Below are positions 18,022 through 26,571 of a DNA stretch of 48,243 nucleotides, one piece after another. Where the stretch lies: the NCBI GenBank assembly GCA_020026375.1, contig JAHHQN010000017.1, positions 1 to 48,243 on the forward strand. Reading direction: 5' to 3'. Numbering within the stretch: the first letter of the stretch is position 1; each line of letters opens with the position of its first letter. The DNA comes from Alistipes sp. Its GTDB lineage: Bacteria; Bacteroidota; Bacteroidia; Bacteroidales; Rikenellaceae. The notes under the pieces were generated by a model that had not been told where the DNA came from, made no database searches, and saw only the letters and a program-made list of their open reading frames with translations. The position numbers and the translations under genes are program-made.

Positions 18022-18381
18022 TCAATGGAGGGATTCACCGCCTTCAGTGCGGCGGCAAAAACCCTCACGGTCGACAGGAAAATACGGCACGATTTTCGGC
18101 ACGCCGCCTCTCCGGTCACCGATGTAGATATCCGTGCGGTCCTTCCGCACCACCACCTTGAGAATTGAGGCCACACGCACCTCTCTCATACCCGTCAACA
18201 CACCGTCGTCGCTAATGCGATAACGGCGCATGAAGAGCATCATGCAGGCCGATATGGGAACCAGAGCGTTCAATATCAGCAGATTGCCCGACAAGAGAGT
18301 GCTGACAAGTGTCGCTGCACCCAGCGCAACGAGCAGATAGCACCTGATGTGGCGGAGCGAGGGTCTGAATTCGTTTTTCAT
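18022..18381 (-). CDS. Small PH-like membrane protein, apparent 3' frameshift
   Basis: About 119 aa from ATG 18381; the TTG nine bases upstream is an unlikely start. Two hydrophobic helices (about residues 13-50, CYLLVALGAATLVSTLLSG and LVPISACMMLFM) are followed by a basic beta-rich segment (RYRISDDGVLTGMREVRVASILKVVVRKDRTDIYIG) resembling bacterial PH domains. The frame ends in an unlike tail (CRRTEGGESLH). Removing one T from the five-T run (plus-strand A-run 18057-18061) restores a natural family-like end, FAAALKAVNPSIEVIGES, stopping at 18003. The gene is therefore either frameshifted or affected by a sequence error. Function unknown. Confidence 0.65.
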   Translation of the reverse strand: MKNEFRPSLRHIRCYLLVALGAATLVSTLLSGNLLILNALVPISACMMLFMRRYRISDDGVLTGMREVRVASILKVVVRKDRTDIYIGDRRGGVPKIVPYFPVDREGFCRRTEGGESLH

Positions 18382-18404
18382 TTTTGCCAATGTCAGTTTT
18401 CCGA

Positions 18405-18444
18405 TAAAACAAAGAGAGAGGACTTCCTGCGAAATCCTCTCTCT
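18405..18444 (-). terminator. Intrinsic terminator of guaBA
   Basis: A 10-bp perfect stem (AGAGAGAGGA with TCCTCTCTCT, 18413-18422 and 18435-18444), followed on the minus strand by TTTGTTTT. It lies about 40 bp after the guaA stop. Confidence 0.85.
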
Positions 18445-18482
18445 GTAATCCGCTGAGGACTACTTATGGTGTGAAAGCTACC

Positions 18483-20009
18483 CTACTCCCACTCGATGGT
18501 TGCGGGCGGTTTCGAGGAGATGTCATACACTACGCGGTTCACGCCGCGCACCTTATTGATAATCTCGTTCGACACGTTCATCAGGAACTCATAGGGCAGG
18601 TGTACCCAGTCGGCGGTCATACCGTCGGTCGAGGTCACCGCACGGAGTGCCACGCAGCTCTCATAGGTTCTCTCGTCACCCATGACGCCGACACTCTTCA
18701 CGGGCAGCAGGATTGCGCCTGCCTGCCATACCTGGTCGTAGAGTCCTGCCTCACGCAGGGAGTCGATATAAATCTTGTCGACATTCTGGAGAATCTCCAC
18801 CTTCTCGGGAGTGATGTCACCCAGGATACGGATTGCCAGACCCGGACCGGGGAAGGGGTGACGGCCGATGAGGTTCTCCGAGATGCCCATCGAGCGACCC
18901 ACGCGGCGCACCTCGTCCTTGAACAACAGACGCAGCGGCTCCACAATCTTGAGGTTCATCTCCTTGGGAAGACCGCCCACGTTGTGGTGCGACTTGATGG
19001 TCACCGAAGGACCGTTCACCGAACTCGACTCAATGACGTCGGGATAGATGGTACCCTGTGCCAGCCACTTCACGTCCTTGATCTGCTGGGCCTCCTCGTT
19101 GAACACCTCAACGAAGTCGCGGCCGATAATCTTACGCTTCTTTTCGGGGTCGGTCACGCCTGCAAGATCACCGAGGAACTTGTCGCCGGCCTTCACGCCC
19201 TTGACATTGAGACCCATGTTCTTGTACGACTCCAGCACCTCGTCGAACTCGTTCTTGCGCAGCAGGCCCGAATCCACGAAGATGCAGTAGAGGTTGTGGC
19301 CGATGGCCTTGTGCAGCAGCACGGCAGCCACCGACGAGTCGACACCGCCCGAAAGACCGAGCACCACCTTGTCGTCGCCCAACTTCTTGCGCAACTCCTC
19401 GACGGTGGACTCCACGAAGCTCTCCGAGGTCCAGTCCTGCTTGCAACCGCAGACACCGACCACAAAGTTCTTCAGCAGCTGTGTACCGTCGGTCGAGTGG
19501 TACACCTCGGGGTGGAACTGGATACCCCAGGTCTGCTCGCCCTCGATGTGGAAGGCGGCCACCTTCACGTCCTCCGTGCCGGCAATGAGTCGGTAGGAGG
19601 CGGGGACAGAGGTGATGGTGTCACCGTGTGACATCCACACCTGAGTGGTTGCGGGGAGGTTCTTCATCAGAGCGTCCTCCTTGTCACCCACGGTCAGCAT
19701 CGCACGGCCGTACTCACGGCTGGCAGCCGGCTGCACCTCGCCGCCGAAGGCCGAAGCCAGATACTGCGCACCATAGCAGATGCCCAGCAGCGGCAACTGA
19801 CCCTTGAAGGCCGACAAATCGGGTTTGGGAGCGTTCTCGTCGCGCACCGAGAAGGGGCTGCCCGACAAGATGACACCCTTGACCGACTCGTCCATCTGGG
19901 GAGCCTTGTTGAAGGGGTGAATCTCGCAATAGACATTCAACTCGCGCACACGACGGGCAATAAGCTGGGTGTACTGCGAACCGAAATCGAGAATTATGAT
20001 TTTTTCCAT
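18483..20009 (-). CDS. guaA: GMP synthase (glutamine-hydrolysing)
   Basis: 508 aa. The N-terminal class I glutamine amidotransferase domain (about 1-190) has catalytic Cys in LLGICYGAQYL and His/Glu in IQFHPEVYHS. The ATP pyrophosphatase domain has the P-loop GLSGGVDSSV (about 217). The C-terminal dimerisation domain ends with the family-typical PPATIEWE. It converts XMP to GMP using glutamine and ATP. It lies 36 bp downstream of guaB, giving a guaBA operon. Confidence 0.98.
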   Translation of the reverse strand: MEKIIILDFGSQYTQLIARRVRELNVYCEIHPFNKAPQMDESVKGVILSGSPFSVRDENAPKPDLSAFKGQLPLLGICYGAQYLASAFGGEVQPAASREYGRAMLTVGDKEDALMKNLPATTQVWMSHGDTITSVPASYRLIAGTEDVKVAAFHIEGEQTWGIQFHPEVYHSTDGTQLLKNFVVGVCGCKQDWTSESFVESTVEELRKKLGDDKVVLGLSGGVDSSVAAVLLHKAIGHNLYCIFVDSGLLRKNEFDEVLESYKNMGLNVKGVKAGDKFLGDLAGVTDPEKKRKIIGRDFVEVFNEEAQQIKDVKWLAQGTIYPDVIESSSVNGPSVTIKSHHNVGGLPKEMNLKIVEPLRLLFKDEVRRVGRSMGISENLIGRHPFPGPGLAIRILGDITPEKVEILQNVDKIYIDSLREAGLYDQVWQAGAILLPVKSVGVMGDERTYESCVALRAVTSTDGMTADWVHLPYEFLMNVSNEIINKVRGVNRVVYDISSKPPATIEWE

Positions 20010-20045
20010 TATAGCTGTTTTCTTAAAAAGCAGTTACTTGATTGA

Positions 20046-21527
20046 TTATTGGTTGCCACGCGAGTAGTTCAGCGGCTCGCGGGTAATCGACACGTCGTGG
20101 GGGTGGTTCTCCACAACACCGTTGGCGGTGATGCGGATAAACTTGGCGGTCTGGAGTGCGGGAATGTCGGCGGCACCGCAGTAACCCATACCCGAACGGA
20201 TACCTCCGATGAGCTGGAAGACGGTCTCCGAGAGCATGCCCTTGAAGGGAACACGCGCAACGACACCCTCGGGAACGAGCTTGTTGATGTTACCCTCGTT
20301 GCCCTTCTGGAAGTAGCGGTCGGCCGAACCTGCCTTCATGGCGTCGATGGAACCCATGCCGCGGTACGACTTGAACTTACGACCGTTGTAGATGATGGTC
20401 TCGCCGGGAGCCTCCTCGGTTCCTGCGAACAGCGAACCTACCATGACGCAGTCGCCACCGGCAGCCAGTGCCTTGACGATATCGCCCGAGTAGCGCAGAC
20501 CACCGTCGGCAATGACGGGAACACCCGTACCCTTGGCGGCCGAAGCGGCAGCGTAGATGGCCGACAACTGGGGAACACCCACACCGGCGATGATACGTGT
20601 GGTACAGATAGAACCGGGACCGATACCCACCTTGATACCGTCGGCACCGTTCTCAATGAGAAACTTGGCCGCCTCGGCAGTGGCGATGTTACCCACAACC
20701 ACGTCCAGATGGGGATATTTGGCCTTGATTTCCTTGAGTTTGTTGACAATGTTGAGCGAATGGCCGTGGGCCGAGTCCAGCACGATGGCATCGACATCTT
20801 CAGCCACCAGCGCGTCGACACGCTCTATGGCGTCGGCGGTGATACCCACACCGGCAGCCACTCTCAGACGACCCTTCGAGTCCTTGCAGGCCATGGGGTG
20901 GTCCTGCACCTTGGTGATGTCCTTGTAGGTAATCAGACCCACGAGGTGATTCTCGCTGTCGATGACGGGCAGTTTCTCAATCTTGTTGTCGAGCAGAACC
21001 TCCGAAGCGTGAGCCAACTCGGGATTGTGGGTGGTGATAAGACGGTCACCGGGAGTCATCACATCGTTGATCAGCTTCGCCATGTCTCTCTGGAAACGGA
21101 GGTCGCGGTTGGTGACGATACCCACCAGTTTGCGCTCCTCGTCGACCACGGGGATACCGCCGATTTTGTTCTCCTTCATCAATTCCAGCGCATCACCCAC
21201 CGTGTTGTCGCGGCGAATGGTGATGGGGTCGTAAATCATACCGTTCTCGGCACGCTTCACCTTGCGGACATGGGCAGCCTGCTCGGCGATGGACATATTC
21301 TTGTGAATGACACCGATTCCTCCCTCACGAGCCAGAGCGATGGCCATGGGAGATTCGGTTACGGTGTCCATGGCAGCGGACACGATGGGAATGTTAAGAC
21401 GAATATTTCGCGAGAAACGGGTCTCGATGGAAACCTCTCGCGGCAACACTTCCGAATAGGCGGGAACCAGAAGAACGTCATCAAATGTCAGTCCTTCGGG
21501 TTGTACCCTCTCATTGATAAAAGACAT
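20046..21527 (-). CDS. guaB: IMP dehydrogenase
   Basis: A 493-aa enzyme oxidising IMP to XMP with NAD+, the committed step of guanine nucleotide synthesis. The catalytic loop Cys is in GPGSICTTRIIAGVG, the IMP-binding segment GGLRYSGDIVKALAAGGDCVMVGS is present, and two CBS domains occupy about residues 95-215 (MTPGDRLITTHNPELAHASE). Normal length. First gene of the guaBA operon, with a -7 box 25 bp upstream. Confidence 0.98.
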   Translation of the reverse strand: MSFINERVQPEGLTFDDVLLVPAYSEVLPREVSIETRFSRNIRLNIPIVSAAMDTVTESPMAIALAREGGIGVIHKNMSIAEQAAHVRKVKRAENGMIYDPITIRRDNTVGDALELMKENKIGGIPVVDEERKLVGIVTNRDLRFQRDMAKLINDVMTPGDRLITTHNPELAHASEVLLDNKIEKLPVIDSENHLVGLITYKDITKVQDHPMACKDSKGRLRVAAGVGITADAIERVDALVAEDVDAIVLDSAHGHSLNIVNKLKEIKAKYPHLDVVVGNIATAEAAKFLIENGADGIKVGIGPGSICTTRIIAGVGVPQLSAIYAAASAAKGTGVPVIADGGLRYSGDIVKALAAGGDCVMVGSLFAGTEEAPGETIIYNGRKFKSYRGMGSIDAMKAGSADRYFQKGNEGNINKLVPEGVVARVPFKGMLSETVFQLIGGIRSGMGYCGAADIPALQTAKFIRITANGVVENHPHDVSITREPLNYSRGNQ

Positions 21528-21551
21528 AATGAATTAGAATTTTGTTGCTCG

Positions 21552-21559
21552 CAAATTTA
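21552..21559 (-). promoter_or_regulatory. -7 box (TAAATTTG) of guaBA
   Basis: TAAATTTG on the minus strand, 24 bp upstream of the guaB ATG; matches TAnnTTTG. Confidence 0.5.
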
Positions 21560-21655
21560 ATGATTTTTATCTGATTTGGAAACGGTTGTTAACAAATATT
21601 GATAAATATTTTCTCCGGCTCTAAAATTCAGAATATCGCACCTATATATATTTAT

Positions 21656-21688
21656 AAAAAAGTCCCGGAATCCGTAGATTCCGGGACT
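21656..21688 (-). terminator. Intrinsic terminator after the TPR gene
   Basis: A 12-bp perfect stem (AGTCCCGGAATC with GATTCCGGGACT, loop CGTA), followed on the minus strand by TTTTT. About 20 bp after the TPR gene stop. Confidence 0.92.
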
Positions 21689-21709
21689 GCAATCCATATC
21701 GTGGTCGGA

Positions 21710-23053
21710 TTAGTTACCTTTAGCCTGCTGGAAGAGGGCGTTGTACTTGGTGTACTTGTCCATCATACCCTCCTCGTCACGAAGGCTGAAGCAAATCTGC
21801 TTCAACATCTCCAGAGCGTCAATGCTTTCGGGCTTCAGCTCGTAAGCCTTCTCAAACCAGGGAATCGACTCCATGTAAACGGCATTGACCACCTTACGGT
21901 CAACATCGTAAGCCTCCTGGCTCGAATAGGGCTTCTCGTTGATTTCCTTGAGCATCTCCTCGGCCTTCACGGCATAGAACACACCCAGGAAGTAGTTGCC
22001 CTCATAGAGTTCGGGGTTCAGCTCCACCACCTTCTTGAACGAGTTGATGCTCTCGTCGTAGTTCTTCAGCGCGTAGAAGATACGGCCGCGACCGAACCAC
22101 AGGTCGATGTTCTCGGGGTTCTCGGCGATGGCCTTGTCCATCAGACCAATCAGGTCGGCGGGGTCACCCACGCCCTCCTCCGAGGTGTAGAGCTGCATCA
22201 GACCGTCGAGGATACGCTCGTTCTTGGGATACTTCTCGATACCCTTCAGCAGCGCCTCCTTGGCCTTCATCACGTTGGCCTTGTCGGCGTCCTTCTGGCC
22301 GTAGAGACAGTGGAAGAGGTAGTAGTAGATGTTACCGTCCTCGTCGTTGTAGTTCATCTCCAAAGCCTTCTGGAGCAACTCACCACCTTTCTTGAACGAC
22401 TCGGGGTGTGTTGCGCCGTCAACCGTACGCAGGTAACCTGCATAGTAGAGCAGAATGGGGTCGGCCTGGCCGTAAGCGGGCGACGACTGAGCCTTGAAAG
22501 CCTGCTCGTAAGCCTCCGAAGCGGCGAGGAACTCACCCGAATCGAGGCCGGCGTTACCTACCTGCGAGCAGAAATCGCTGATCTGCTTCAGACCGTCCTT
22601 GACCTTCGACTCGGTCTTGGGGTCCATCTCATAAGCGTGGTTGAACGCCTCAACAGCCTTTGCAGGCGCGTCCTCGATGATGAACTTGGTCTGCTTCCAG
22701 GTAGCCACCTTTCCGTCCTTGATGAATACGGTCATATAGGGATACTCCCAGGTCTCATAGGCCACACCATTGGCCTCGGCAGTACCTGTCGAGACGGGTT
22801 CGCCCACCGAGATTTTCAGCATGGCAGCGTCAAGACCCACAAAGAGGTTCTTCGTAGGCTCGGCGGCAATCTCATAGAAAAGCTTACCGCGGTTCACCCA
22901 GGTCGAAGACTTGGCGCCCTTCTTGGCGTCGGCAATCTCCGAGTCGCTCTTGGCCAACTTGGCCAGCAGGCCACTTTCATTAACTTTCTGCGCATTAGCA
23001 GCGGGTATTGCGACACACAAAGCCGCAACGGCTGTCAAAATGGTCTTTTTCAT
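21710..23053 (-). CDS. Periplasmic tetratricopeptide-repeat protein
   Basis: 447 aa with a type I signal peptide (cleavage near AANAQ, residue 21). The first about 130 residues are a non-repeat domain (WVNRGKLFYEIA, AEANGVAYETWEYPYMTVFIKDGKVATW). The remainder contains TPR helices, for example IDLWFGRGRIFYALKNYDES followed by INSFKKVVELNPELYEG, and SIPWFEKAYELKPESIDALE. TPRs mediate protein contacts; the specific role is not known. It follows gyrA by 81 bp on the same strand, an arrangement I associate with Bacteroidales, but it has its own -7 box and terminator. Confidence 0.85.
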   Translation of the reverse strand: MKKTILTAVAALCVAIPAANAQKVNESGLLAKLAKSDSEIADAKKGAKSSTWVNRGKLFYEIAAEPTKNLFVGLDAAMLKISVGEPVSTGTAEANGVAYETWEYPYMTVFIKDGKVATWKQTKFIIEDAPAKAVEAFNHAYEMDPKTESKVKDGLKQISDFCSQVGNAGLDSGEFLAASEAYEQAFKAQSSPAYGQADPILLYYAGYLRTVDGATHPESFKKGGELLQKALEMNYNDEDGNIYYYLFHCLYGQKDADKANVMKAKEALLKGIEKYPKNERILDGLMQLYTSEEGVGDPADLIGLMDKAIAENPENIDLWFGRGRIFYALKNYDESINSFKKVVELNPELYEGNYFLGVFYAVKAEEMLKEINEKPYSSQEAYDVDRKVVNAVYMESIPWFEKAYELKPESIDALEMLKQICFSLRDEEGMMDKYTKYNALFQQAKGN

Positions 23054-23085
23054 AATAGTTGTCGTTAAAAGTTATCTTCTGATTA

Positions 23086-23093
23086 CAAAGTTA
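23086..23093 (-). promoter_or_regulatory. -7 box (TAACTTTG) of the TPR gene
   Basis: TAACTTTG on the minus strand in the gyrA-TPR gap, 32 bp upstream of the start codon; allows expression independent of gyrA. Confidence 0.6.
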
Positions 23094-23134
23094 GCAAAAT
23101 AGTCCTATCCTGCACCATTTCGCCGTTGTTTTTT

Positions 23135-25702
23135 CTATTCCTGTGCGTTGTCGGTCGAAGTCTCGGCAGCAGCTTCCGTGTTTTCGGGAGCGTTGGTGTC
23201 GACATCGAAATTCAACGAGGGTTCCTCCTCCTCTTCGTACTTGGGCACGGCCATTACCGAAGCGATGGCGTCGTTGTCGCGCAGGTTGATGATTCTCACA
23301 CCCTGCGTAGCACGGCCCGCCACACGAATCTGGTCGACCGCCGTACGGATGGTGATACCCGAACGGTTGATAATCATCAGGTCGTTTTCGTCGGTGACGT
23401 CCTGAATCGAAATCAGTTTGCCGGTTTTCTCGGTGATGCTGATGGTCTTGACACCCTTACCGCCACGGTTGGTCACGCGGTACTCGTCGAGGTTGGTGCG
23501 CTTGCCAAAGCCGTTCTCGCTCAGCACCAGCACATCGGTCTTGTCCTCGGGTTCGATGCAGATCATGCCTACCACCTCGTCGTCGCCGTCGAGCGAGATA
23601 CCTCTCACACCGGCACCCACACGGCCGATGGGACGTACCGTCGACTCGTTGAAGCGAATGGCCTTACCCTCCTTGGCGGCAATCATCACCTCGGCATTGC
23701 CGCTGGTGAGCTTGGCCTCGATGAGCTGGTCGTTCTCGCGGATAACGATGGCGTTGACACCGTTCTGACGCGGACGCGAGTAGGCCTCGAGCTTGGTCTT
23801 CTTGATGGTACCGTTCTTGGTACACATGATGATATAGTTGTTGTCGACATACTCGGCATCGTCGAGGTTCTTCACATTGATGTAGGCGCGTACCTTATCG
23901 TCGGGTTCAATCTGAATGACGTTCTGAATGGCACGGCCCTTCGAAGCGCGTGTACCCTCGGGAATCTCGTAGACCTTGAGCCAGTAGCAGCGTCCCTTCT
24001 CGGTGAAGAAGAGCATGGTGTTGTGCATCGAGGCCATGTAGAGGTGTTCGATGAAGTCCTCGTCACGGGTGGCACTGCCCTTGGCACCCACACCGCCACG
24101 ATTCTGTGCGCGGTACTCGTCGAGTGCCGTACGCTTGATGTAGCCCATGTGCGAAATGGTGATGACCATGTCGTCGTCGGCATAGAAGTCCTCGGGGTTG
24201 AACTCCTCCGAAGCGTAGATGATTTCCGAACGACGCTCGTCGCCGTACTTCTCCTTCATCTCCAACAGTTCGTCCTTGATGATCTGCATCTGCATCGACA
24301 CATTCTCCAACACCTCGGTCAGGTGGGCAATCAGCGCCATGAGGCTGTCGCGCTCGGCCTCGAGCTTGCCGCGCTCCAGACCGGTGAGCGCACGCAGACG
24401 CATCTCGATGATGGCCGAAGCCTGAATCTCGGTCAGGTCGAAACGCTCCATCATGGTCTGCTTGGCGATATCGGGCGTCTGTGACGAACGGATGATATGC
24501 ACGATTTCGTCGATGTTGTCCTGCGCGATGAGCAGACCCTGCACGATGTGAAGACGCTCGTCGGCCTCACGCTTGTCGAAGCGGGTGCGGCGTACCACCA
24601 CGTCGTGACGGTGGGCGATGAAGTGCTTGATCAGATCGCGCATCGGCAGCAGCTGCGGACGGCCGTTGACCAGAGCGATGTTGTTCACCGCAAACGAAGT
24701 CTGCAGCGGTGTGTTCTTATAGAGGGTGTTCAGCACGACGCTGGCCACGGCATCTTTCTTGAGAATGATGACGATACGCAGACCCTTGCGGTCCGACTCG
24801 TCGTTGATGTAGGAGATGCCCTCGATCTTCTTGTCGTTGATCATGTCGGCAATCTTCTTGATCATCTCCGCCTTGTTGACCATATAGGGAATCTCGGTCA
24901 CCACAATCACCTCGCGGCCCGACTCCGTGTACTCGATTTCGGTCTTGGCGCGCATCACCACACGACCGCGGCCGGTCAGCATGGCATTCTTCACACCCTC
25001 ATAGCCGTAGATCAGACCTCCGGTGGGGAAGTCGGGACCCTTGACATAGTGCAGCAGCTCCTCGCCCGAGATTTCGGGATTGTCGACATAGGCACAGCAG
25101 GCATCGACCACCTCCGAGAGGTTGTGGGGAGCCATGTTGGTGGCCATACCCACAGCGATACCGCTGGCACCGTTGACGATGAGCAACGGAATCTTGGTCG
25201 GCAACACGGTCGGCTCGGGAATGGTATCATCGAAGTTACCGGTCCAGTCGACGGTCTCCTTCTTGATGTCGGCCATCACCTCGTCGGTGATTTTCTTCAT
25301 TCGCGCCTCGGTATAACGCATGGCCGCAGGCGAGTCACCGTCCATCGAACCGAAGTTACCCTGACCCTCGACCAGAGGATAGCGCAACGACCAGTTCTGG
25401 GCCATACGCACCATTGCGTCGTAGACCGAGCTGTCGCCATGGGGGTGGAACTTACCCAGCACGTCACCGACGATACGCGCCGACTTACGGGTGGGTTTGT
25501 CGGAGGAGAGTTTGAGCTCCTCGCTCATATCATAAAGGATACGACGATGTACGGGCTTCAGACCATCTCTCACATCGGGAAGTGCTCGCGACACAATCAC
25601 CGACATCGAGTAGTCGATATACGCCGACTTCATCTGCTCTTCGATATTGACGGGAATGATTCTTCCTATCAAACCTGCATTCTTTTCTTCTTCAGTTAGC
25701 AT
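23135..25702 (-). CDS. gyrA: DNA gyrase subunit A
   Basis: An 855-aa type IIA topoisomerase subunit that, with GyrB, introduces negative supercoils. The catalytic Tyr130 is in AAMRYTEARM, and the breakage-reunion start is SMSVIVSRALPDVRDGLKPVHRR. The C-terminal beta-pinwheel contains the GyrA-box as NRGGKGV (about residue 760), which distinguishes it from ParC. In the quinolone-determining region the residues equivalent to E. coli Ser83 and Asp87 are Ser91 and Asp95 (HPHGDSSVYDAMV), the susceptible state. The tail is acidic. gyrB is not in this window. Confidence 0.97.
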   Translation of the reverse strand: MLTEEEKNAGLIGRIIPVNIEEQMKSAYIDYSMSVIVSRALPDVRDGLKPVHRRILYDMSEELKLSSDKPTRKSARIVGDVLGKFHPHGDSSVYDAMVRMAQNWSLRYPLVEGQGNFGSMDGDSPAAMRYTEARMKKITDEVMADIKKETVDWTGNFDDTIPEPTVLPTKIPLLIVNGASGIAVGMATNMAPHNLSEVVDACCAYVDNPEISGEELLHYVKGPDFPTGGLIYGYEGVKNAMLTGRGRVVMRAKTEIEYTESGREVIVVTEIPYMVNKAEMIKKIADMINDKKIEGISYINDESDRKGLRIVIILKKDAVASVVLNTLYKNTPLQTSFAVNNIALVNGRPQLLPMRDLIKHFIAHRHDVVVRRTRFDKREADERLHIVQGLLIAQDNIDEIVHIIRSSQTPDIAKQTMMERFDLTEIQASAIIEMRLRALTGLERGKLEAERDSLMALIAHLTEVLENVSMQMQIIKDELLEMKEKYGDERRSEIIYASEEFNPEDFYADDDMVITISHMGYIKRTALDEYRAQNRGGVGAKGSATRDEDFIEHLYMASMHNTMLFFTEKGRCYWLKVYEIPEGTRASKGRAIQNVIQIEPDDKVRAYINVKNLDDAEYVDNNYIIMCTKNGTIKKTKLEAYSRPRQNGVNAIVIRENDQLIEAKLTSGNAEVMIAAKEGKAIRFNESTVRPIGRVGAGVRGISLDGDDEVVGMICIEPEDKTDVLVLSENGFGKRTNLDEYRVTNRGGKGVKTISITEKTGKLISIQDVTDENDLMIINRSGITIRTAVDQIRVAGRATQGVRIINLRDNDAIASVMAVPKYEEEEEPSLNFDVDTNAPENTEAAAETSTDNAQE

Positions 25703-25734
25703 ATTTACGTAAAAAATTACACTTCTTTAACGTA

Positions 25735-25765
25735 CAAAAATACTATTTATTTTGCTTTTTAACAA
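25735..25765 (-). promoter_or_regulatory. Promoter of gyrA (-33 TTG, -7 TATTTTTG)
   Basis: TATTTTTG at 25735-25742 and TTG at 25763-25765 on the minus strand, 20 bp apart, give a leader of about 25 nt. The rest of the 25703-25963 gap holds only this promoter and the lolA terminator. Confidence 0.6.
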
Positions 25766-25880
25766 CTTCACGCCCCCAAAAACCGCAAAATAGGAATTAT
25801 ATCCGTCCCCAATACCCCGTTTTCAGCCGTTTTTCGGCGATTTGAGCGCATCGGACGGTCTTCCCGACAGGGGGTCGGAC

Positions 25881-25924
25881 AAAAAAAAGAAGTGACGGCA
25901 ACCTTCCATCGGTCGCCGTCACTT
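25881..25924 (-). terminator. Intrinsic terminator of ftsK-lolA
   Basis: A 10-bp stem (AAGTGACGGC with GCCGTCACTT) with further inner pairing, followed on the minus strand by CTTTTTTTT. It lies about 40 bp after the lolA stop. Confidence 0.92.
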
Positions 25925-25963
25925 TTACCGTCGGGCAGGGGCAGCCGCCCCCACATTGCCGGA

Positions 25964-26569
25964 CTATCTGAAATCGATGATTTCGTAGCCCTTGTAATTC
26001 TTCGCCTCGTAGGTCTTGAATCCCTCATCGCCGGCGGTAACCCGCAGCAGACGGACACGAATGCTTTCGTCGCCCTCCGACTCGTAGCATATCTCACGGG
26101 GGGTCAGCTCCTTGTCGAGGGTCAGCGTCACCACATACCACTGCATCGAGTGGGAACCCTCCGAGGGGTGGAGTTTCACCACCGTCTCCTCCTCATTCTC
26201 CGACACCAGTTCGGGACGGTAGTCCTTGTCGACGTAGTCAAACGCACGGACGGGGTTCTCCAGCATCACATGGCTCTGCGGCATCACCACATCGACCACC
26301 ACCTCACGGCGCACGTTGTCCACCTCGCGGCGCAGTTTCGTGTCGCCGTAGGCCTCCGCCGTACCGATGGTCATATAATAGCGGCCGTCGCTGACCACGA
26401 AGCGTCCCTTCGAGGTCTGGTCGCCGACTTCAATCTCAAAGTCGGCCCCATAGCTCTTCATGGCGCGGAATTTCTCTGCCAGACAGCCGACAATCTCGTC
26501 GGCGCGCCGGTCGTCCGCCCACACCACAGCGGTGAGCAGCGTCAAGATGATGACTAATATCTTTCTCAT
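25964..26569 (-). CDS. lolA: LolA-like outer-membrane lipoprotein carrier
   Basis: A 201-aa exported protein with a signal peptide (MRKILVIILTLLTAVVWA). The body looks like the LolA half-barrel, with FRAMKSYGADFEIEVGDQTSKGRFVVSDGRYYM near the start and several beta strands after it. LolA carries lipoproteins from the inner membrane LolCDE complex to the outer membrane. It lies 2 bp after ftsK, a gene order I recognise from Bacteroidales, which supports the call since sequence similarity to proteobacterial LolA is low. It could be a paralogue rather than the main carrier. Confidence 0.72.
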   Translation of the reverse strand: MRKILVIILTLLTAVVWADDRRADEIVGCLAEKFRAMKSYGADFEIEVGDQTSKGRFVVSDGRYYMTIGTAEAYGDTKLRREVDNVRREVVVDVVMPQSHVMLENPVRAFDYVDKDYRPELVSENEEETVVKLHPSEGSHSMQWYVVTLTLDKELTPREICYESEGDESIRVRLLRVTAGDEGFKTYEAKNYKGYEIIDFR

Positions 26570-26571
26570 AA

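Noticed and set aside
23135..25702. Quinolone-resistance substitution in GyrA
   Set aside because: Ser91 and Asp95 match the susceptible residues (Ser83 and Asp87 in E. coli numbering).
25768..26097. Small open frame in the gyrA-lolA gap
   Set aside because: It overlaps the lolA gene and its terminator and has no recognisable features.
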